Counted from the first letter of the stretch, positions 1 to 10,834 are shown. The stretch is 39,881 bases of DNA from an uncultured Clostridia bacterium (GCA_944375715.1 CALWAP010000016.1:1-39881); one strand, 5' to 3'. The notes: generated by a model from the letters alone, not told the origin. A program made the numbers and translations.

Positions 1-1
1 G

Positions 2-2334
<2,333 letters not shown>

Positions 2335-2350
2335 CGCTTTAAAAGGGCTG

Positions 2351-2383
2351 AAAAAAGACGGGATACGATCCCGTCTTTTTTTA
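2351..2383. terminator. Intrinsic terminator after ligA, probably bidirectional
   Basis: A perfect GACGGGA / TCCCGTC stem with loop TACGA is flanked by six A on the left and seven T on the right. It can therefore end ligA on the plus strand and the converging DUF1835 gene on the minus strand. Confidence 0.85.
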
Positions 2384-2389
2384 TATCTT

Positions 2390-3318
2390 TTATATCCTGT
2401 TTTTCCTGAGCATACGGTGATACGCAGGATCGCCGCTTTGCGGGGAGGTTATGGGGGTGAGCATGCCTTTTTCAATGAAGATTTCCATACGCATAAAAAT
2501 GAAAGCATCGCTTAAACCGATCGGGTATTTTCCCAAGATGCGGCCTATTGCAAAAGCCTCGTTAAATTCCTCGGGGACAAGGGAGATTTCATTGAGTATG
2601 AAATGGTCGTAAAAATTTTCGGGAACGCTTAAAAGCCTGCCGTTTACAGTTGCCCTTAAAGGCAAGTTTTCATCTGAAAGGGATTTCCAGCGGTTGGACA
2701 TAATTTTTATCAGGTTAACGGGAGCCTTTTTGCCGAAAGATGCGTATTTCCCCAAGTTATATGGCTCAACTTCGCCCCATCCGTTATATGAAACAAAGGA
2801 GCCGTCGTCTCTTTGGATAATAACAGGCAGGTTTACAATGGTGACCTCGGCATTTGAAAGGGCGTTTGATTCAAGAATATGCGCAAGATATAAAGCTCCG
2901 CAGCTTTCGCCGGGGCTTAAAGAGGTCCAAATGCGTATGGGCTCGCCGAGCCTTGCGCGGCAAAGCAGCTTTTCAATGGATTTTTGTGCGGCTGCTACAA
3001 TCTCCGAAGGGCTGTTATCTGGCGGAAATATGCTGAAAAGTTTTTTAAGAAAGTCCAAACGATTTTGAAAAAAATCTGTTTTACTTATATCTCCCATCTC
3101 AAGACACAAAGGGATGGAGATTATATCATCCCTGCTTCCGCCAAACGGAACGGCGGTAAGCCAATTCTGTCTTTCTTTTTCCTTGATTTTTCTGATTTCG
3201 TAAGGGTAGGGCGTACCATCCGATGAAAAAAAGCAAACGGTCCGCCTTCCTGTGAATGTTTGACCATGGCGAAAGCCATAAGCCCTCCGGCGCTCTCGCT
3301 GAACAGTATCTCCAGCAT
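2390..3318 (-). CDS. DUF1835/DUF3658 domain protein, split by a one-base frameshift
   Basis: Two frames together make one protein of about 309 residues. The N-terminal part starts at an ATG at 3318, eight bases after an AGGGGG SD, and begins MLEILFSESAGG, the typical DUF1835 opening. The frame breaks at the seven-T run (A on the plus strand, 3226-3232). The other frame continues SSDGTPYPYEIRK, then PFGGSRDDIISI and the long C-terminal half with IRIWTSLSPGESCG and W-x-S-L-x-D-E-N-L-P-L-R. One extra T gives A-F-F-S-S-D-G and a complete protein. The run reads T TTT TTT in the first frame, so -1 slippage, a real mutation or a sequencing error are all possible. Function is unknown; such proteins occur widely in Firmicutes. 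It is divergent from spoIIIAA. Confidence 0.75.
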
Positions 3319-3463
3319 AAAATGCCCCCTGTATACTTTTAATGACGATATTTTAACATTATTGCCCCTGTAAAGCAGTATTACGAGACTGACGTCTGAA
3401 TCCAATGTTTTTTGTTCTTAAAACCTGTGTTTCCGAATAGGTTAAAACAGGAGGACAAACATT

Positions 3464-4462
3464 ATGAAGGATACAAGAAACAAAAAGGAAGGACTTAAGA
3501 GTTACATAACGGCAGCGGGACTTTTGCCACAGGTGCTTTGGAAGGAAGCGTTCATGCTAAATGAGGAGGACCGGCCAAAAGCGGAAGAGTTCAGGCTGAG
3601 GCTGGGTATGCCGCTTGGCGTGACCGTTAACGGCAGGACAGTATATCCCGGCACAGCCCATACCGTTACGGCAGAGGATATGGAAAGTGTAATAGCCAGG
3701 GCTACAGGGTGCTCGGTCCATAGCAGCGTTTCGCAGATGCGAAACGGATTTATCACATCGTCTCAGGGGCACAGAATAGGTATATGCGGAACGCTGAGAC
3801 AAGGAGAACAGTGTACGGTGCAGGACAGTATCACGTCCTTGAATATCCGAATAGCAAAACAGGTTTGGGGGATTGCAGATGGGATATTGTCTCATCTGGT
3901 GAAAAACGGTTTTGAAAGCGTGCTGATACTTTCTCCTCCAGGAGGGGGCAAGACGACACTTATAAGGGATATGTGCAGACAGCTTTCCAGTGAAATGAGG
4001 GTATCGGTGGCCGACTGCCGGTTTGAAATTTCAGGAGGAAGTGATGGGTTATTTGACCTCGGAATGTGCGACATAATGCGTGGGGGCGGGAAGGCTCAGT
4101 GCATAGACATGCTTTTGAAAGCCATGTCCCCTCAGATAATAGCTCTTGATGAGATTACCTCTCAGGAGGACATAGATGCCATGATCCAGGCGTCCTATAC
4201 GGGCTGCGCATTTATTGCGTCTGCTCATGGAGGGGATATAGGTGATCTTCATAAACGGCCACTTTACAGAAAGCTTGTATCCAGCGGGATATTTGGCTGG
4301 GTCATCGTTATAGAAAAAAATGGCGGCGGCAGGAATTACAGGATATTTAAAAGGGGTGAAACAAATGGTCAAAATTATTGGCGTGATATTGATAATAATG
4401 TCCTGCTGGGGCGCGGGGATATCCTCGGGCAGGGATATGCGCGCACGAGCGGAGGCACTTAA
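3464..4462 (+). CDS. spoIIIAA: Stage III sporulation protein AA, ATPase
   Basis: The 332-residue protein is a cytoplasmic ATPase related to type II/IV secretion ATPases. In the SpoIIIA-SpoIIQ complex it would energise the channel between mother cell and forespore. Walker A is PPGGGKTTL with K163; Walker B is IIALDE ending at D229-E230. The usual D-E-R-x-E-I segment reads DCRFEI here, so the region is diverged. A strong AGGAGG SD lies nine bases before the ATG. First gene of the operon. The last 33 codons run past the expected family end and overlap spoIIIAB by 98 bases, which is unusually long. Confidence 0.93.
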   Translation: MKDTRNKKEGLKSYITAAGLLPQVLWKEAFMLNEEDRPKAEEFRLRLGMPLGVTVNGRTVYPGTAHTVTAEDMESVIARATGCSVHSSVSQMRNGFITSSQGHRIGICGTLRQGEQCTVQDSITSLNIRIAKQVWGIADGILSHLVKNGFESVLILSPPGGGKTTLIRDMCRQLSSEMRVSVADCRFEISGGSDGLFDLGMCDIMRGGGKAQCIDMLLKAMSPQIIALDEITSQEDIDAMIQASYTGCAFIASAHGGDIGDLHKRPLYRKLVSSGIFGWVIVIEKNGGGRNYRIFKRGETNGQNYWRDIDNNVLLGRGDILGQGYARTSGGT

Positions 4463-4874
4463 AAATCATATTTCTGCCCTGCAGCTGATAAAAGCTGAAA
4501 TACTTTTCAAAAGCGCCCCGATGGAAAGTATAATAGCTCTTTTGGAAAAGGAATGCAGCGCGAAAACAGCGGGGTTTTATCGCGATACTTACAGAAGAGC
4601 TCGAGTTGGTGCTACATTTTCTCAGGCTGCCATAGAATATTATCCGCTTCTTAAGGCACAGATGCTGAATAAAGGCGATATAGAGGCTATAAAGAGTGTC
4701 TGCAGTGTTTTGGGAAGATATGACGCCGCTACACAGTCGGAGACAATAACAGCAGCCATTTCCTGTCTGCAAGGTAGACTTGAAGAGGCGTCGGCCGAGT
4801 CGCTGTCAAAAGGCCGGCTTTATAAGACGCTGGGGGCCGCCGCAGGCATCGTGCTGGCTTTAATGGCTATATAG
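4365..4874 (+). CDS. spoIIIAB: Stage III sporulation protein AB
   Basis: The 169-residue protein matches SpoIIIAB (171 in Bacillus subtilis). It has an N-terminal membrane segment (MVKIIGVILIIMSCWGAG), a helical body resembling GspF-type secretion proteins, and a C-terminal membrane segment (LGAAAGIVLALMAI). I chose the ATG at 4365 because it follows a GGGGTG SD and gives the membrane segment right at the N-terminus; the frame is open further upstream inside spoIIIAA. It sits in the mother-cell membrane facing the forespore, probably with the SpoIIIAA ATPase. Confidence 0.9.
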   Translation: MVKIIGVILIIMSCWGAGISSGRDMRARAEALKNHISALQLIKAEILFKSAPMESIIALLEKECSAKTAGFYRDTYRRARVGATFSQAAIEYYPLLKAQMLNKGDIEAIKSVCSVLGRYDAATQSETITAAISCLQGRLEEASAESLSKGRLYKTLGAAAGIVLALMAI

Positions 4875-4907
4875 GAAAAGATTTAAAAGCAAAGGAAGCT
4901 TTAAAAT

Positions 4908-5102
4908 ATGGATGTTGATTTGATTTTCAAGGTAGCGGCAGTGGGTATTTTGGTAGCCGTTTTAAATCAGCTGCTGGTGCGTTCGGGCAGGGAAGAGCAG
5001 GCTATGATGACTACCCTTGCGGGGCTGATCGTCGTTATGATGATGATAATTCAGCAGATAAGCCAGATGTTTTCGCTTATTAAGAGCACATTCGGGTTTT
5101 AA
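4908..5102 (+). CDS. spoIIIAC: Stage III sporulation protein AC
   Basis: A 64-residue membrane protein of typical SpoIIIAC length, with two membrane helices. The N-terminal one begins DLIFKVAAVGILVAVLNQLL, and the second is AGLIVVMMMIIQQISQMF. The linker R-S-G-R-E-E-Q-A (about residues 26-33) resembles the conserved G-R-x-E family signature. It lies between spoIIIAB and spoIIIAD with one base before the latter, and is part of the SpoIIIA channel in the mother-cell membrane. Confidence 0.92.
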   Translation: MDVDLIFKVAAVGILVAVLNQLLVRSGREEQAMMTTLAGLIVVMMMIIQQISQMFSLIKSTFGF

Positions 5103-5103
5103 T

Positions 5104-5487
5104 ATGGGAGAAATGGTAAGGTTCTCGGTGCTGTGCATCACCGCCTGTTTTGCTTTCACCTTCATAGCGCAGGGCAGCAGAGTCATGGCGTCTGCGGCGG
5201 CTTTGGTTTGTATGGTTGTATTTTTGAAATACGCCTTGGAGCAGGGAGCTTTTCTTACTGAAAGGATAGGCGTGCTGCTTTCGGCCTCGGGCATGGATAT
5301 TGAGCTGATAAAGCCGGTTTTAAAGGTGCTGGGCATTTCGCTGTGCGCAAAGGTCACATGCGAGATATGCCGCGACATGGGGAACGGCGGCCTTGCCGGA
5401 GCCGTGGAGGTGTTTGCCCATATCAGCTCGCTGATATGTATGTTGCCGCTTCTGGAGGAGGTGCTGAAGCTTGTGGGAAGCATTTAG
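5104..5487 (+). CDS. spoIIIAD: Stage III sporulation protein AD
   Basis: The 127-residue protein is almost entirely hydrophobic with about four membrane segments, and ends in L-P-L-L-E-E-V-L-K-L-V, as SpoIIIAD does. It contains the AKVTCEICRDMG segment, a local form of the family's CxDxG region. It starts one base after the spoIIIAC stop and overlaps the start of spoIIIAE by 17 bases, so the three genes are translationally coupled. SpoIIIAD is thought to form a membrane subcomplex with SpoIIIAC. Confidence 0.92.
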   Translation: MGEMVRFSVLCITACFAFTFIAQGSRVMASAAALVCMVVFLKYALEQGAFLTERIGVLLSASGMDIELIKPVLKVLGISLCAKVTCEICRDMGNGGLAGAVEVFAHISSLICMLPLLEEVLKLVGSI

Positions 5488-6571
5488 AGCATCCAAAGCA
5501 TTCAGGACAGTGTCAGCGGTGTTTTTGGTTTTGATGCTGGCGTCTACTTCTGCAAAAGCGGTGGATACTTCCTTGCTGGAGGAGGCCATGCCTGAGGAAG
5601 CAGGGGAATATGTTGGCATAGCGCCCGAAAGCGGCGACCTTGACGAAGGGCTTAAAGGGCTCGGAAAGGGCTTTGTTTCGCTTTTTCGCACCTCGCTTAA
5701 AGGTTCGGTGGCCGAAGGCTTTTTGATACTTTCGATAGCTTCGGCAGGGGGGCTTTTGCTGACATTTTCCTACGTGTCAGGTTCGGTCGTATTTAAAAAA
5801 GCCGTAGAAACGGCGTGCATATGTGCCGTAACGGCTTTGTGCATAAGCGGGGCTTCTGGAGTGATGGAATCCTGCGCTTCGGCCATAGACAGATTCGGTA
5901 TGTTTTCTTCCGCGCTTATACCTGTTTACGCTGCCGCCGTGGCCGTTTCCGGCAGCCCGCTGTCGGCGGTATCAACGGCATCAGCTACATTGATTTTTTC
6001 CAATATACTCATATTTGTGTCGGCAAAACTGTTTGTGCCGATGATATACCTGCATATTGTTTTGAATGCGGTGGGGAATATCTCTGAAAGCGGAGTAATT
6101 TCGGGGCTGTCAGGGTTTTTTAAAAAGGTTTCTTTGGGTTTTTTCAAGTATTTCCTTATGCTCTATACGGGATATATAACCCTTTCAGGGCTTATATCCT
6201 CAGGCACCGACGCCGTGACTCTTAAAACAGCAAAGGTAACGATATCGGGTTCGGTGCCTGTTTTGGGTTCTATCGTTTCCGATGTATCTGAAACAATGCT
6301 TAGCGGAGCTTCGGTGCTTAAAAATGCCGTCGGGATATATGGGTTCATAGGCGCTGCTGCGATATGCCTTGTGCCGTTTGTTGCCGTTTTAGTCAAGGTC
6401 ATGGTTTTCAAGTTGCTGGCAGTTTTTTCTTCCTCGTTGTGCGGAGGCAGGCTTCAAAAACTGCTCGATGATATATGTGATAGCTATTCGATAGCTCTGG
6501 GTCTTTTGGGTACATGCTGCGCCATACAATTTTTGTCGTTTGTGATAAGTTCAACGGTGATAAAAACATGA
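5471..6571 (+). CDS. spoIIIAE: Stage III sporulation protein AE
   Basis: The 366-residue polytopic membrane protein begins with a cleavable-looking signal sequence (VFLVLMLASTSAKA). It has about seven membrane segments and contains the family hallmark F-x-K-x-V-E-T-A early in the body and G-G-R-L-Q-K-L-L-D-D near the C-terminus. It is a core membrane subunit of the SpoIIIA-SpoIIQ channel. I chose TTG at 5471 because GGAGGAGG lies about ten bases upstream; no in-frame ATG is available near. A GTG at 5510 is the alternative. It overlaps spoIIIAD. Confidence 0.92.
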   Translation: MWEAFRASKAFRTVSAVFLVLMLASTSAKAVDTSLLEEAMPEEAGEYVGIAPESGDLDEGLKGLGKGFVSLFRTSLKGSVAEGFLILSIASAGGLLLTFSYVSGSVVFKKAVETACICAVTALCISGASGVMESCASAIDRFGMFSSALIPVYAAAVAVSGSPLSAVSTASATLIFSNILIFVSAKLFVPMIYLHIVLNAVGNISESGVISGLSGFFKKVSLGFFKYFLMLYTGYITLSGLISSGTDAVTLKTAKVTISGSVPVLGSIVSDVSETMLSGASVLKNAVGIYGFIGAAAICLVPFVAVLVKVMVFKLLAVFSSSLCGGRLQKLLDDICDSYSIALGLLGTCCAIQFLSFVISSTVIKT

Positions 6572-7056
6572 AAGAATGGGTAGTTTTGTTTTCGGTGCGC
6601 ATCCTGGTATGCGGATTTGCAGTTTTTTGTGCCTTAGGCCTTTTTGAAAACGGCAAATACAGTGAGATTTTGAGATTTTCCTGTGCATGTTTTATGACGG
6701 CGGTCATATTGACTTCCTTTAAATCTGGAAGTATGGCTTTAACAGATGTCAGTGAATATATAGAGGAAACAAAAAATATCATAGAGCAAAGCGTATCTAT
6801 GGCTGAAAGGGATTCCGCCGAGGATACGGCAAAGTTGCTGGAACAGGAGATAAACGACAGCCTTGCCCAGCATGGCATGAAATGTCAAGCGTCGGTGGAG
6901 TACAGCATAGACGAAGACGGAAAATGCAATATTTCAAAAATAAGGGTCAGCGGCGCACAAGGTAGCCGGGAGGAAATTAAAACGTTGCTTATGATACTGA
7001 CGGGAATGGATGAGGAGGGCATTTTGTTTGAAGATATCTCAAATGAAAAAGGCTGA
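6568..7056 (+). CDS. spoIIIAF: Stage III sporulation protein AF
   Basis: The 162-residue protein has two N-terminal membrane helices (about residues 5-25 and 34-52) and a soluble C-terminal domain ending near M-T-G-M-D-E-E-G. That domain belongs to the ring-building RBM fold in SpoIIIAF proteins; it is shorter than in Bacillus (206 residues). The ATG overlaps the spoIIIAE stop as ATGA, and GGTGAT lies eight bases upstream. The frame is open earlier, but the operon overlap favours this start. Likely part of the channel stack between the two spore membranes. Confidence 0.85.
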   Translation: MKEWVVLFSVRILVCGFAVFCALGLFENGKYSEILRFSCACFMTAVILTSFKSGSMALTDVSEYIEETKNIIEQSVSMAERDSAEDTAKLLEQEINDSLAQHGMKCQASVEYSIDEDGKCNISKIRVSGAQGSREEIKTLLMILTGMDEEGILFEDISNEKG

Positions 7057-7060
7057 AATA

Positions 7061-7573
7061 ATGGAATATTTGAAGCGGCTGGGAGATAAGTATAAATATG
7101 TCCTGGCGGTCTGTATAGTCGGTCTTGCACTTGTATCCTTCCCTACAGAGCAAAAAGAGGAAAGGGTGCAGGCATCGACAAAGGAGGATATGTTTTTTTC
7201 AGAAGATGAGACAGCTGGAGACATGGAGAAAAGGCTTGAGGAAGTTTTGTCCCAAATCTCCGGAGTTGGCCGCGTGGAGGTGATGCTGACATTGAAAAGC
7301 GGCAGCCGATGGGTATACGCCTATAACGAAAATAAAAATATGTCTCAGAATCAGGAGACACAGAACGCCGATACAAGCCGCGACATGGTGCTGACCGGAT
7401 CTTCCGGCAGCCAGCAGCCCGTTGTGGTGCAGGTAGATAAGCCTTGTTATATGGGAGCGCTGATCGTATGCGACGGAGCTGCCGACTCGAGTGTCAGACT
7501 GGATATCACAAATGCGGTGTCGTCGCTTACCGGTATATCGTCAGATAAAATAGTCATAAGCAAGATGAAATAA
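7061..7573 (+). CDS. spoIIIAG: Stage III sporulation protein AG
   Basis: The 170-residue protein has one N-terminal membrane helix (KYVLAVCIVGLALVSF), a linker, and an RBM ring domain starting near E-K-R-L-E-E-V-L-S-Q-I-S-G-V-G-R-V-E-V-M. SpoIIIAG forms the large ring in the intermembrane space. The start at 7061 follows AAAAAGG with eight bases of spacing and gives the usual short cytoplasmic tail; ATG at 7043 is the other option. The gene begins four bases after spoIIIAF and is followed by spoIIIAH after 14 bases. Confidence 0.9.
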   Translation: MEYLKRLGDKYKYVLAVCIVGLALVSFPTEQKEERVQASTKEDMFFSEDETAGDMEKRLEEVLSQISGVGRVEVMLTLKSGSRWVYAYNENKNMSQNQETQNADTSRDMVLTGSSGSQQPVVVQVDKPCYMGALIVCDGAADSSVRLDITNAVSSLTGISSDKIVISKMK

Positions 7574-7587
7574 AGGGAGGAAAACCA

Positions 7588-8130
7588 ATGTCATTTAAGA
7601 AAAAAAGCGCCGTTTATTCGGTGGCAGCGCTCATGCTGTGTGTGGCCGTTTATCTTAATTGGAGCTATAACAAGACCGACGACGGCGAATACAGCTCGGC
7701 AGCTGAGTTTGAAAACGCTAAAATGCTGGGAGAAGCCGCTTTGGTGGATTCCAGCCAGGAAACAAAAGAGACATCCGGCGATTATTTTGCCGAAGCCAGG
7801 TTGTCAAGGCAGCAGGCCAGAGACGAGGCCGTTTCGATTCTGAATGAGACCATAGAAAAAAGCGAGACCGACAGCCAGGCCGCTGCCGAGGCCAGCGCGC
7901 AGATACAGGTTATGGCGCAGTCGGCGGAGGAAGAAGCGAGGATAGAGAGCATCATAATTGCCAAAGGATATGAGGACTGCGTAGTTTTTGTCAATGATAC
8001 GGGGGTGAACGTCATTGTCGCAAAACCTGAAGGCGGACTTACGGACAGCGATGTTGCTAAGATAACTGAAATAGTGACCGAGGAATCGGGCATGGATCCT
8101 TCCCAGGTTACTATCATAGAAACCGAATGA
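7588..8130 (+). CDS. spoIIIAH: Stage III sporulation protein AH
   Basis: The 180-residue protein has a single N-terminal membrane helix (VYSVAALMLCVAVYLNW). A long charged helical stretch rich in Glu, Ala and Gln follows (about residues 65-120), then the YscJ/FliF-like ring domain at the C-terminus with D-C-V-V-F-V-N-D and M-D-P-S-Q-V-T-I-I. SpoIIIAH binds the forespore protein SpoIIQ across the intermembrane space. The SD GGGAGG is excellent. It is the last gene of the operon and is closed by a terminator. Confidence 0.94.
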   Translation: MSFKKKSAVYSVAALMLCVAVYLNWSYNKTDDGEYSSAAEFENAKMLGEAALVDSSQETKETSGDYFAEARLSRQQARDEAVSILNETIEKSETDSQAAAEASAQIQVMAQSAEEEARIESIIIAKGYEDCVVFVNDTGVNVIVAKPEGGLTDSDVAKITEIVTEESGMDPSQVTIIETE

Positions 8131-8140
8131 TTACATAGGG

Positions 8141-8170
8141 AGCGGCTTTTTAAGCCGCTTCTTGTTTTTA
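8141..8170 (+). terminator. Intrinsic terminator of the spoIIIA operon
   Basis: An eight-pair stem AGCGGCTT / AAGCCGCT with a TTT loop is followed by TCTTGTTTTTA. It lies 11 bases after the spoIIIAH stop codon and separates sporulation genes from the nusB group. Confidence 0.8.
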
Positions 8171-8187
8171 TTTGGGCGTATTCGGGC

Positions 8188-8216
8188 TTTATTTTTCCGT
8201 CGCCGTGTTGTATAAT
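8188..8216 (+). promoter_or_regulatory. Candidate SigA-type promoter for nusB
   Basis: A perfect -10 TATAAT at 8211-8216 lies 28 bases before the nusB start. Seventeen bases upstream is only a weak -35 (TTTATT). Position right after a terminator and before a new group of housekeeping genes supports it. Confidence 0.5.
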
Positions 8217-8244
8217 ATTTTGGAATAGATCCGGGAGGTAGGAT

Positions 8245-8688
8245 ATGAGCAGGAGATTGGCAAGAGAATTGGTTCTGCATATGCTCTTTTCAAATGATTT
8301 TTTGAATGATGACGCCAAAAGCGCGCTGGAAAACAACCTGGCGTATAATTTCGACCTGTTTTCCGACGAGCATGAACTTTACAAAACGGCTCCGGCAGCG
8401 GCGCAGGATCAGTATATACAGGGTGCTTTTACGGGTATAATGGAGCATATGCCCGAACTTAACGGGTATATTGAGAAATATTCGGTGGGCTGGAGTGTGG
8501 CCAGGATGTCGAGACTTACCAGATGTATTTTAAGGCTTTGCATGTATGAGATGCTTTATATGGATATACCCGTCGGCGCTTCGGTAAACGAGGGGTTGGA
8601 GCTGGCTAAAAAATATGATTCGGAAGAATCGGCTTCCTTTATAAATGGGGTTCTAGGCAGTTTCGTGTCGGGTGAGATGAAAAAATGA
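8245..8688 (+). CDS. nusB: Transcription antitermination protein NusB
   Basis: The 147-residue protein has the all-helical NusB fold. The N-terminus reads SRRLARELVLHMLFS, and the C-terminal half has I-L-R-L-C-M-Y-E-M-L, then V-G-A-S-V-N-E-G-L-E-L-A-K-K-Y and S-A-S-F-I-N-G-V-L. NusB binds boxA RNA with ribosomal protein S10 in rRNA antitermination. GGGAGG precedes the ATG. The stop overlaps the next gene by four bases (ATGA), and nusB heads the chain to ispA. Confidence 0.95.
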   Translation: MSRRLARELVLHMLFSNDFLNDDAKSALENNLAYNFDLFSDEHELYKTAPAAAQDQYIQGAFTGIMEHMPELNGYIEKYSVGWSVARMSRLTRCILRLCMYEMLYMDIPVGASVNEGLELAKKYDSEESASFINGVLGSFVSGEMKK

Positions 8689-9629
8689 TTTTGGGCCTTG
8701 ATACCAGCAATTACAAGACTTCGGTGGCATGTTTTGAACCCGAGAGCGGTTTTTGGCGTTCAGAAGGCCGGTTTCTCCATGTGGAACAGGGTAAGCTGGG
8801 CCTGCGGCAGAGCGAGGCCCTTTTTCAGCATGTAAAGGTTTTGCCTGAAGTTGCGTCCATGCTGGAGCTTGATATGGGTGCACATATAACGGCTGTTGGG
8901 TATTCTGACAGGCCCCGGGAACTTGAAGGCTCGTATATGCCGTGCTTTCTTGCGGGGAAGATGCTGGCCGAAAGCATATCTTCTCTTTATGGCATACCGG
9001 CGTACAGGTTTTCACATCAGCAGGGGCATCTGGCGTCTGCGCTTTTTTCGGTTGGAAGGCTGGGTCTTTTGAAAAAGCCTTTTTTGACATGGCATCTTTC
9101 AGGCGGAACGACCGAGCTGCTTTATGTAAAGCCCGATGACGAACTCCTCTTTACCGCAGATATAATCGGAGGTACCAGCGATATTTCGGCCGGACAGGCC
9201 ATTGACAGGTGCGGTGTTGCTCTCTCGACTCCGTTCCCGTCCGGTAAATATGTCGAGCAGATGGCACTTCAGTCCGATAAAAGGGACTGCTTTACTGCCA
9301 AATGCTCGGATGGCATTTTTTCCCTTTCGGGTTTGGAAAATAAGTTTAAGGACATGATAAAGAACGGAAAAAGCCCGTCAGATATATGCAGTTTTACGCT
9401 CAGGTCGGTCTTTTCGACCATTAAAAAGGCCACCGATTGGGCAAGAAAGGCATATCCCGGAGCACCTCTTTTGATGATGGGAGGAGTGTCAGTATGTTCA
9501 TTGCTTCACGAATACATAGAGGGTCCCGATATTTTTTATGCCTGTAAGGGCTTGGGAGGGGATAATGCCCTGGGTGCAGCGGTGCTTACTTTTCTTGAGA
9601 TGGAAAGGGAGGGCTTATGCAGGCTGTAA
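8685..9629 (+). CDS. TsaD/Kae1-like (peptidase M22 family) protein, paralog of TsaD
   Basis: The 314-residue protein has the ASKHA fold of the TsaD family: N-terminal I-L-G-L-D-T-S-N-Y-K-T-S, a metal-site-like H-Q-Q-G-H (H111 and H115, where TsaD has H-x-E-G-H), W-H-L-S-G-G-T-T-E, and G-G-T-S-D-I-S-A-G-Q-A-I-D-R. It is shorter than true TsaD and diverged at the metal site, so it is probably a paralog, not the t6A synthase subunit. Such a gene between nusB and xseA is, to my knowledge, common in Clostridia, with no established function. It overlaps nusB by four bases and xseA by 13. Confidence 0.8.
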   Translation: MILGLDTSNYKTSVACFEPESGFWRSEGRFLHVEQGKLGLRQSEALFQHVKVLPEVASMLELDMGAHITAVGYSDRPRELEGSYMPCFLAGKMLAESISSLYGIPAYRFSHQQGHLASALFSVGRLGLLKKPFLTWHLSGGTTELLYVKPDDELLFTADIIGGTSDISAGQAIDRCGVALSTPFPSGKYVEQMALQSDKRDCFTAKCSDGIFSLSGLENKFKDMIKNGKSPSDICSFTLRSVFSTIKKATDWARKAYPGAPLLMMGGVSVCSLLHEYIEGPDIFYACKGLGGDNALGAAVLTFLEMEREGLCRL

Positions 9630-10834
9630 CTGTAACACAGCTTAATGAATATATAAAGGGCCTTTTTTCGTCAGATCCACAGTTGGCTTCGGTATGTGTA
9701 ACAGGCGAAATATCCAATTTCAAACGTCATTCCACGGGTCATCTTTACTTTACACTCAAAGATGAAGAATCGGCTGTTTCGGCCGTGATGTTCAGGGGTG
9801 ATGCACAAAAACTGAGGTTTTCCCCCGGCCCGGGAATGAAGGTAATTGTTCTGGGCAGGGTAGGTGTTTACCCTAAAAGCGGACAGTATCAGGTGTATGT
9901 CAATATAATGCAGCCAGACGGCATAGGCTCCCTTTACATGGCTTTTGAACAGCTTAAGGAAAAGCTTTACAAAATGGGGTATTTTGACCCCGGGCACAAA
10001 AAGAAGCTCCCGCGTTTTCCACAAAAAATAGCTATAGTGACCTCGCCTACGGGCGATGCCGTCAGGGATATGATAAGGATCCTGGGCAGCAGATACCCCT
10101 TGAGCAACATCCTTGTATGCCCTGTAAAGGTGCAGGGCGAAGGCGCTGCCAGCGAGATAGCCGGTATGATAGCATATATAAATAAGTTTAGGCTGGCAGA
10201 TCTTATAATAACAGGCAGAGGAGGCGGTTCGCTTGAGGATCTGTGGGCATTTAACGAGGAGACGGTGGCACGGGCTATATACGAAAGTGAAATCCCTGTT
10301 ATATCGGCTGTAGGGCATGAACCCGATGTGACTATATCAGATTATGTGGCCGATTGCAGGGCGTCAACGCCATCCAATGCGGCTGAAATAGCGGTATTTG
10401 ACAGGCGGGAGCTTGAACAATCGTTGGAGAGGGCTTACTTTACCATCAGGAAATATATGGGTGATAAAATCATATCGTATCGCAATCGTTTGAATGTCAT
10501 TGCCCAAAAACCTTTAATGCACAGCCCGTATGAGTATTTTGACGAGAGAAAAATGTATCTTTCCATGCTTGAACAGCGCATATCTTCCTCAGGGCGCATG
10601 GCTTTGGAAAGATGTCGAAGGAAATACCTGAGTCTTGCGGCTTCTTTGGAGGCTTTAAGTCCGCTTAAAGTTCTGGCAAGAGGGTATTCGATGGTGTCGG
10701 GCGAAAAGGGGATAATAAAAAGCGCCTCTATGATATGTCCGGGGGATAGGCTTGGGATAACCTTTGCCGACGGCGCCGGAAAATGCACGGTAGACAGCGT
10801 CGAGCTTTATAAAAAGGAGAATGACAATGGCTAA
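9617..10834 (+). CDS. xseA: Exodeoxyribonuclease VII large subunit
   Basis: The 405-residue protein shows an N-terminal OB fold (V-T-G-E-I-S-N-F-K-R-H-S-T-G-H-L-Y-F-T-L-K-D), then the catalytic core with K-I-A-I-V-T-S-P-T-G-D-A-V-R-D, G-R-G-G-G-S-L-E-D-L-W-A-F-N-E and V-G-H-E-P-D-V-T-I-S-D-Y-V-A-D. A coiled-coil segment and a short C-terminal domain follow. With XseB it degrades single-stranded DNA in repair. The ATG has GGGAGGG upstream and lies inside the end of the TsaD-like gene. It overlaps xseB by eight bases. Confidence 0.97.
   Translation: MQAVTVTQLNEYIKGLFSSDPQLASVCVTGEISNFKRHSTGHLYFTLKDEESAVSAVMFRGDAQKLRFSPGPGMKVIVLGRVGVYPKSGQYQVYVNIMQPDGIGSLYMAFEQLKEKLYKMGYFDPGHKKKLPRFPQKIAIVTSPTGDAVRDMIRILGSRYPLSNILVCPVKVQGEGAASEIAGMIAYINKFRLADLIITGRGGGSLEDLWAFNEETVARAIYESEIPVISAVGHEPDVTISDYVADCRASTPSNAAEIAVFDRRELEQSLERAYFTIRKYMGDKIISYRNRLNVIAQKPLMHSPYEYFDERKMYLSMLEQRISSSGRMALERCRRKYLSLAASLEALSPLKVLARGYSMVSGEKGIIKSASMICPGDRLGITFADGAGKCTVDSVELYKKENDNG

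Noticed and set aside
3423..3453. Possible hairpin (CCTGT...ACAGG) covering the spoIIIAA SD
   Set aside because: The stem is short with a bulge and a loop of more than ten bases; it is not convincing beside the strong AGGAGG.
3406..3463. SigE promoter for the spoIIIA operon
   Set aside because: I expected one here, but no -35/-10 pair with proper spacing could be found by eye.
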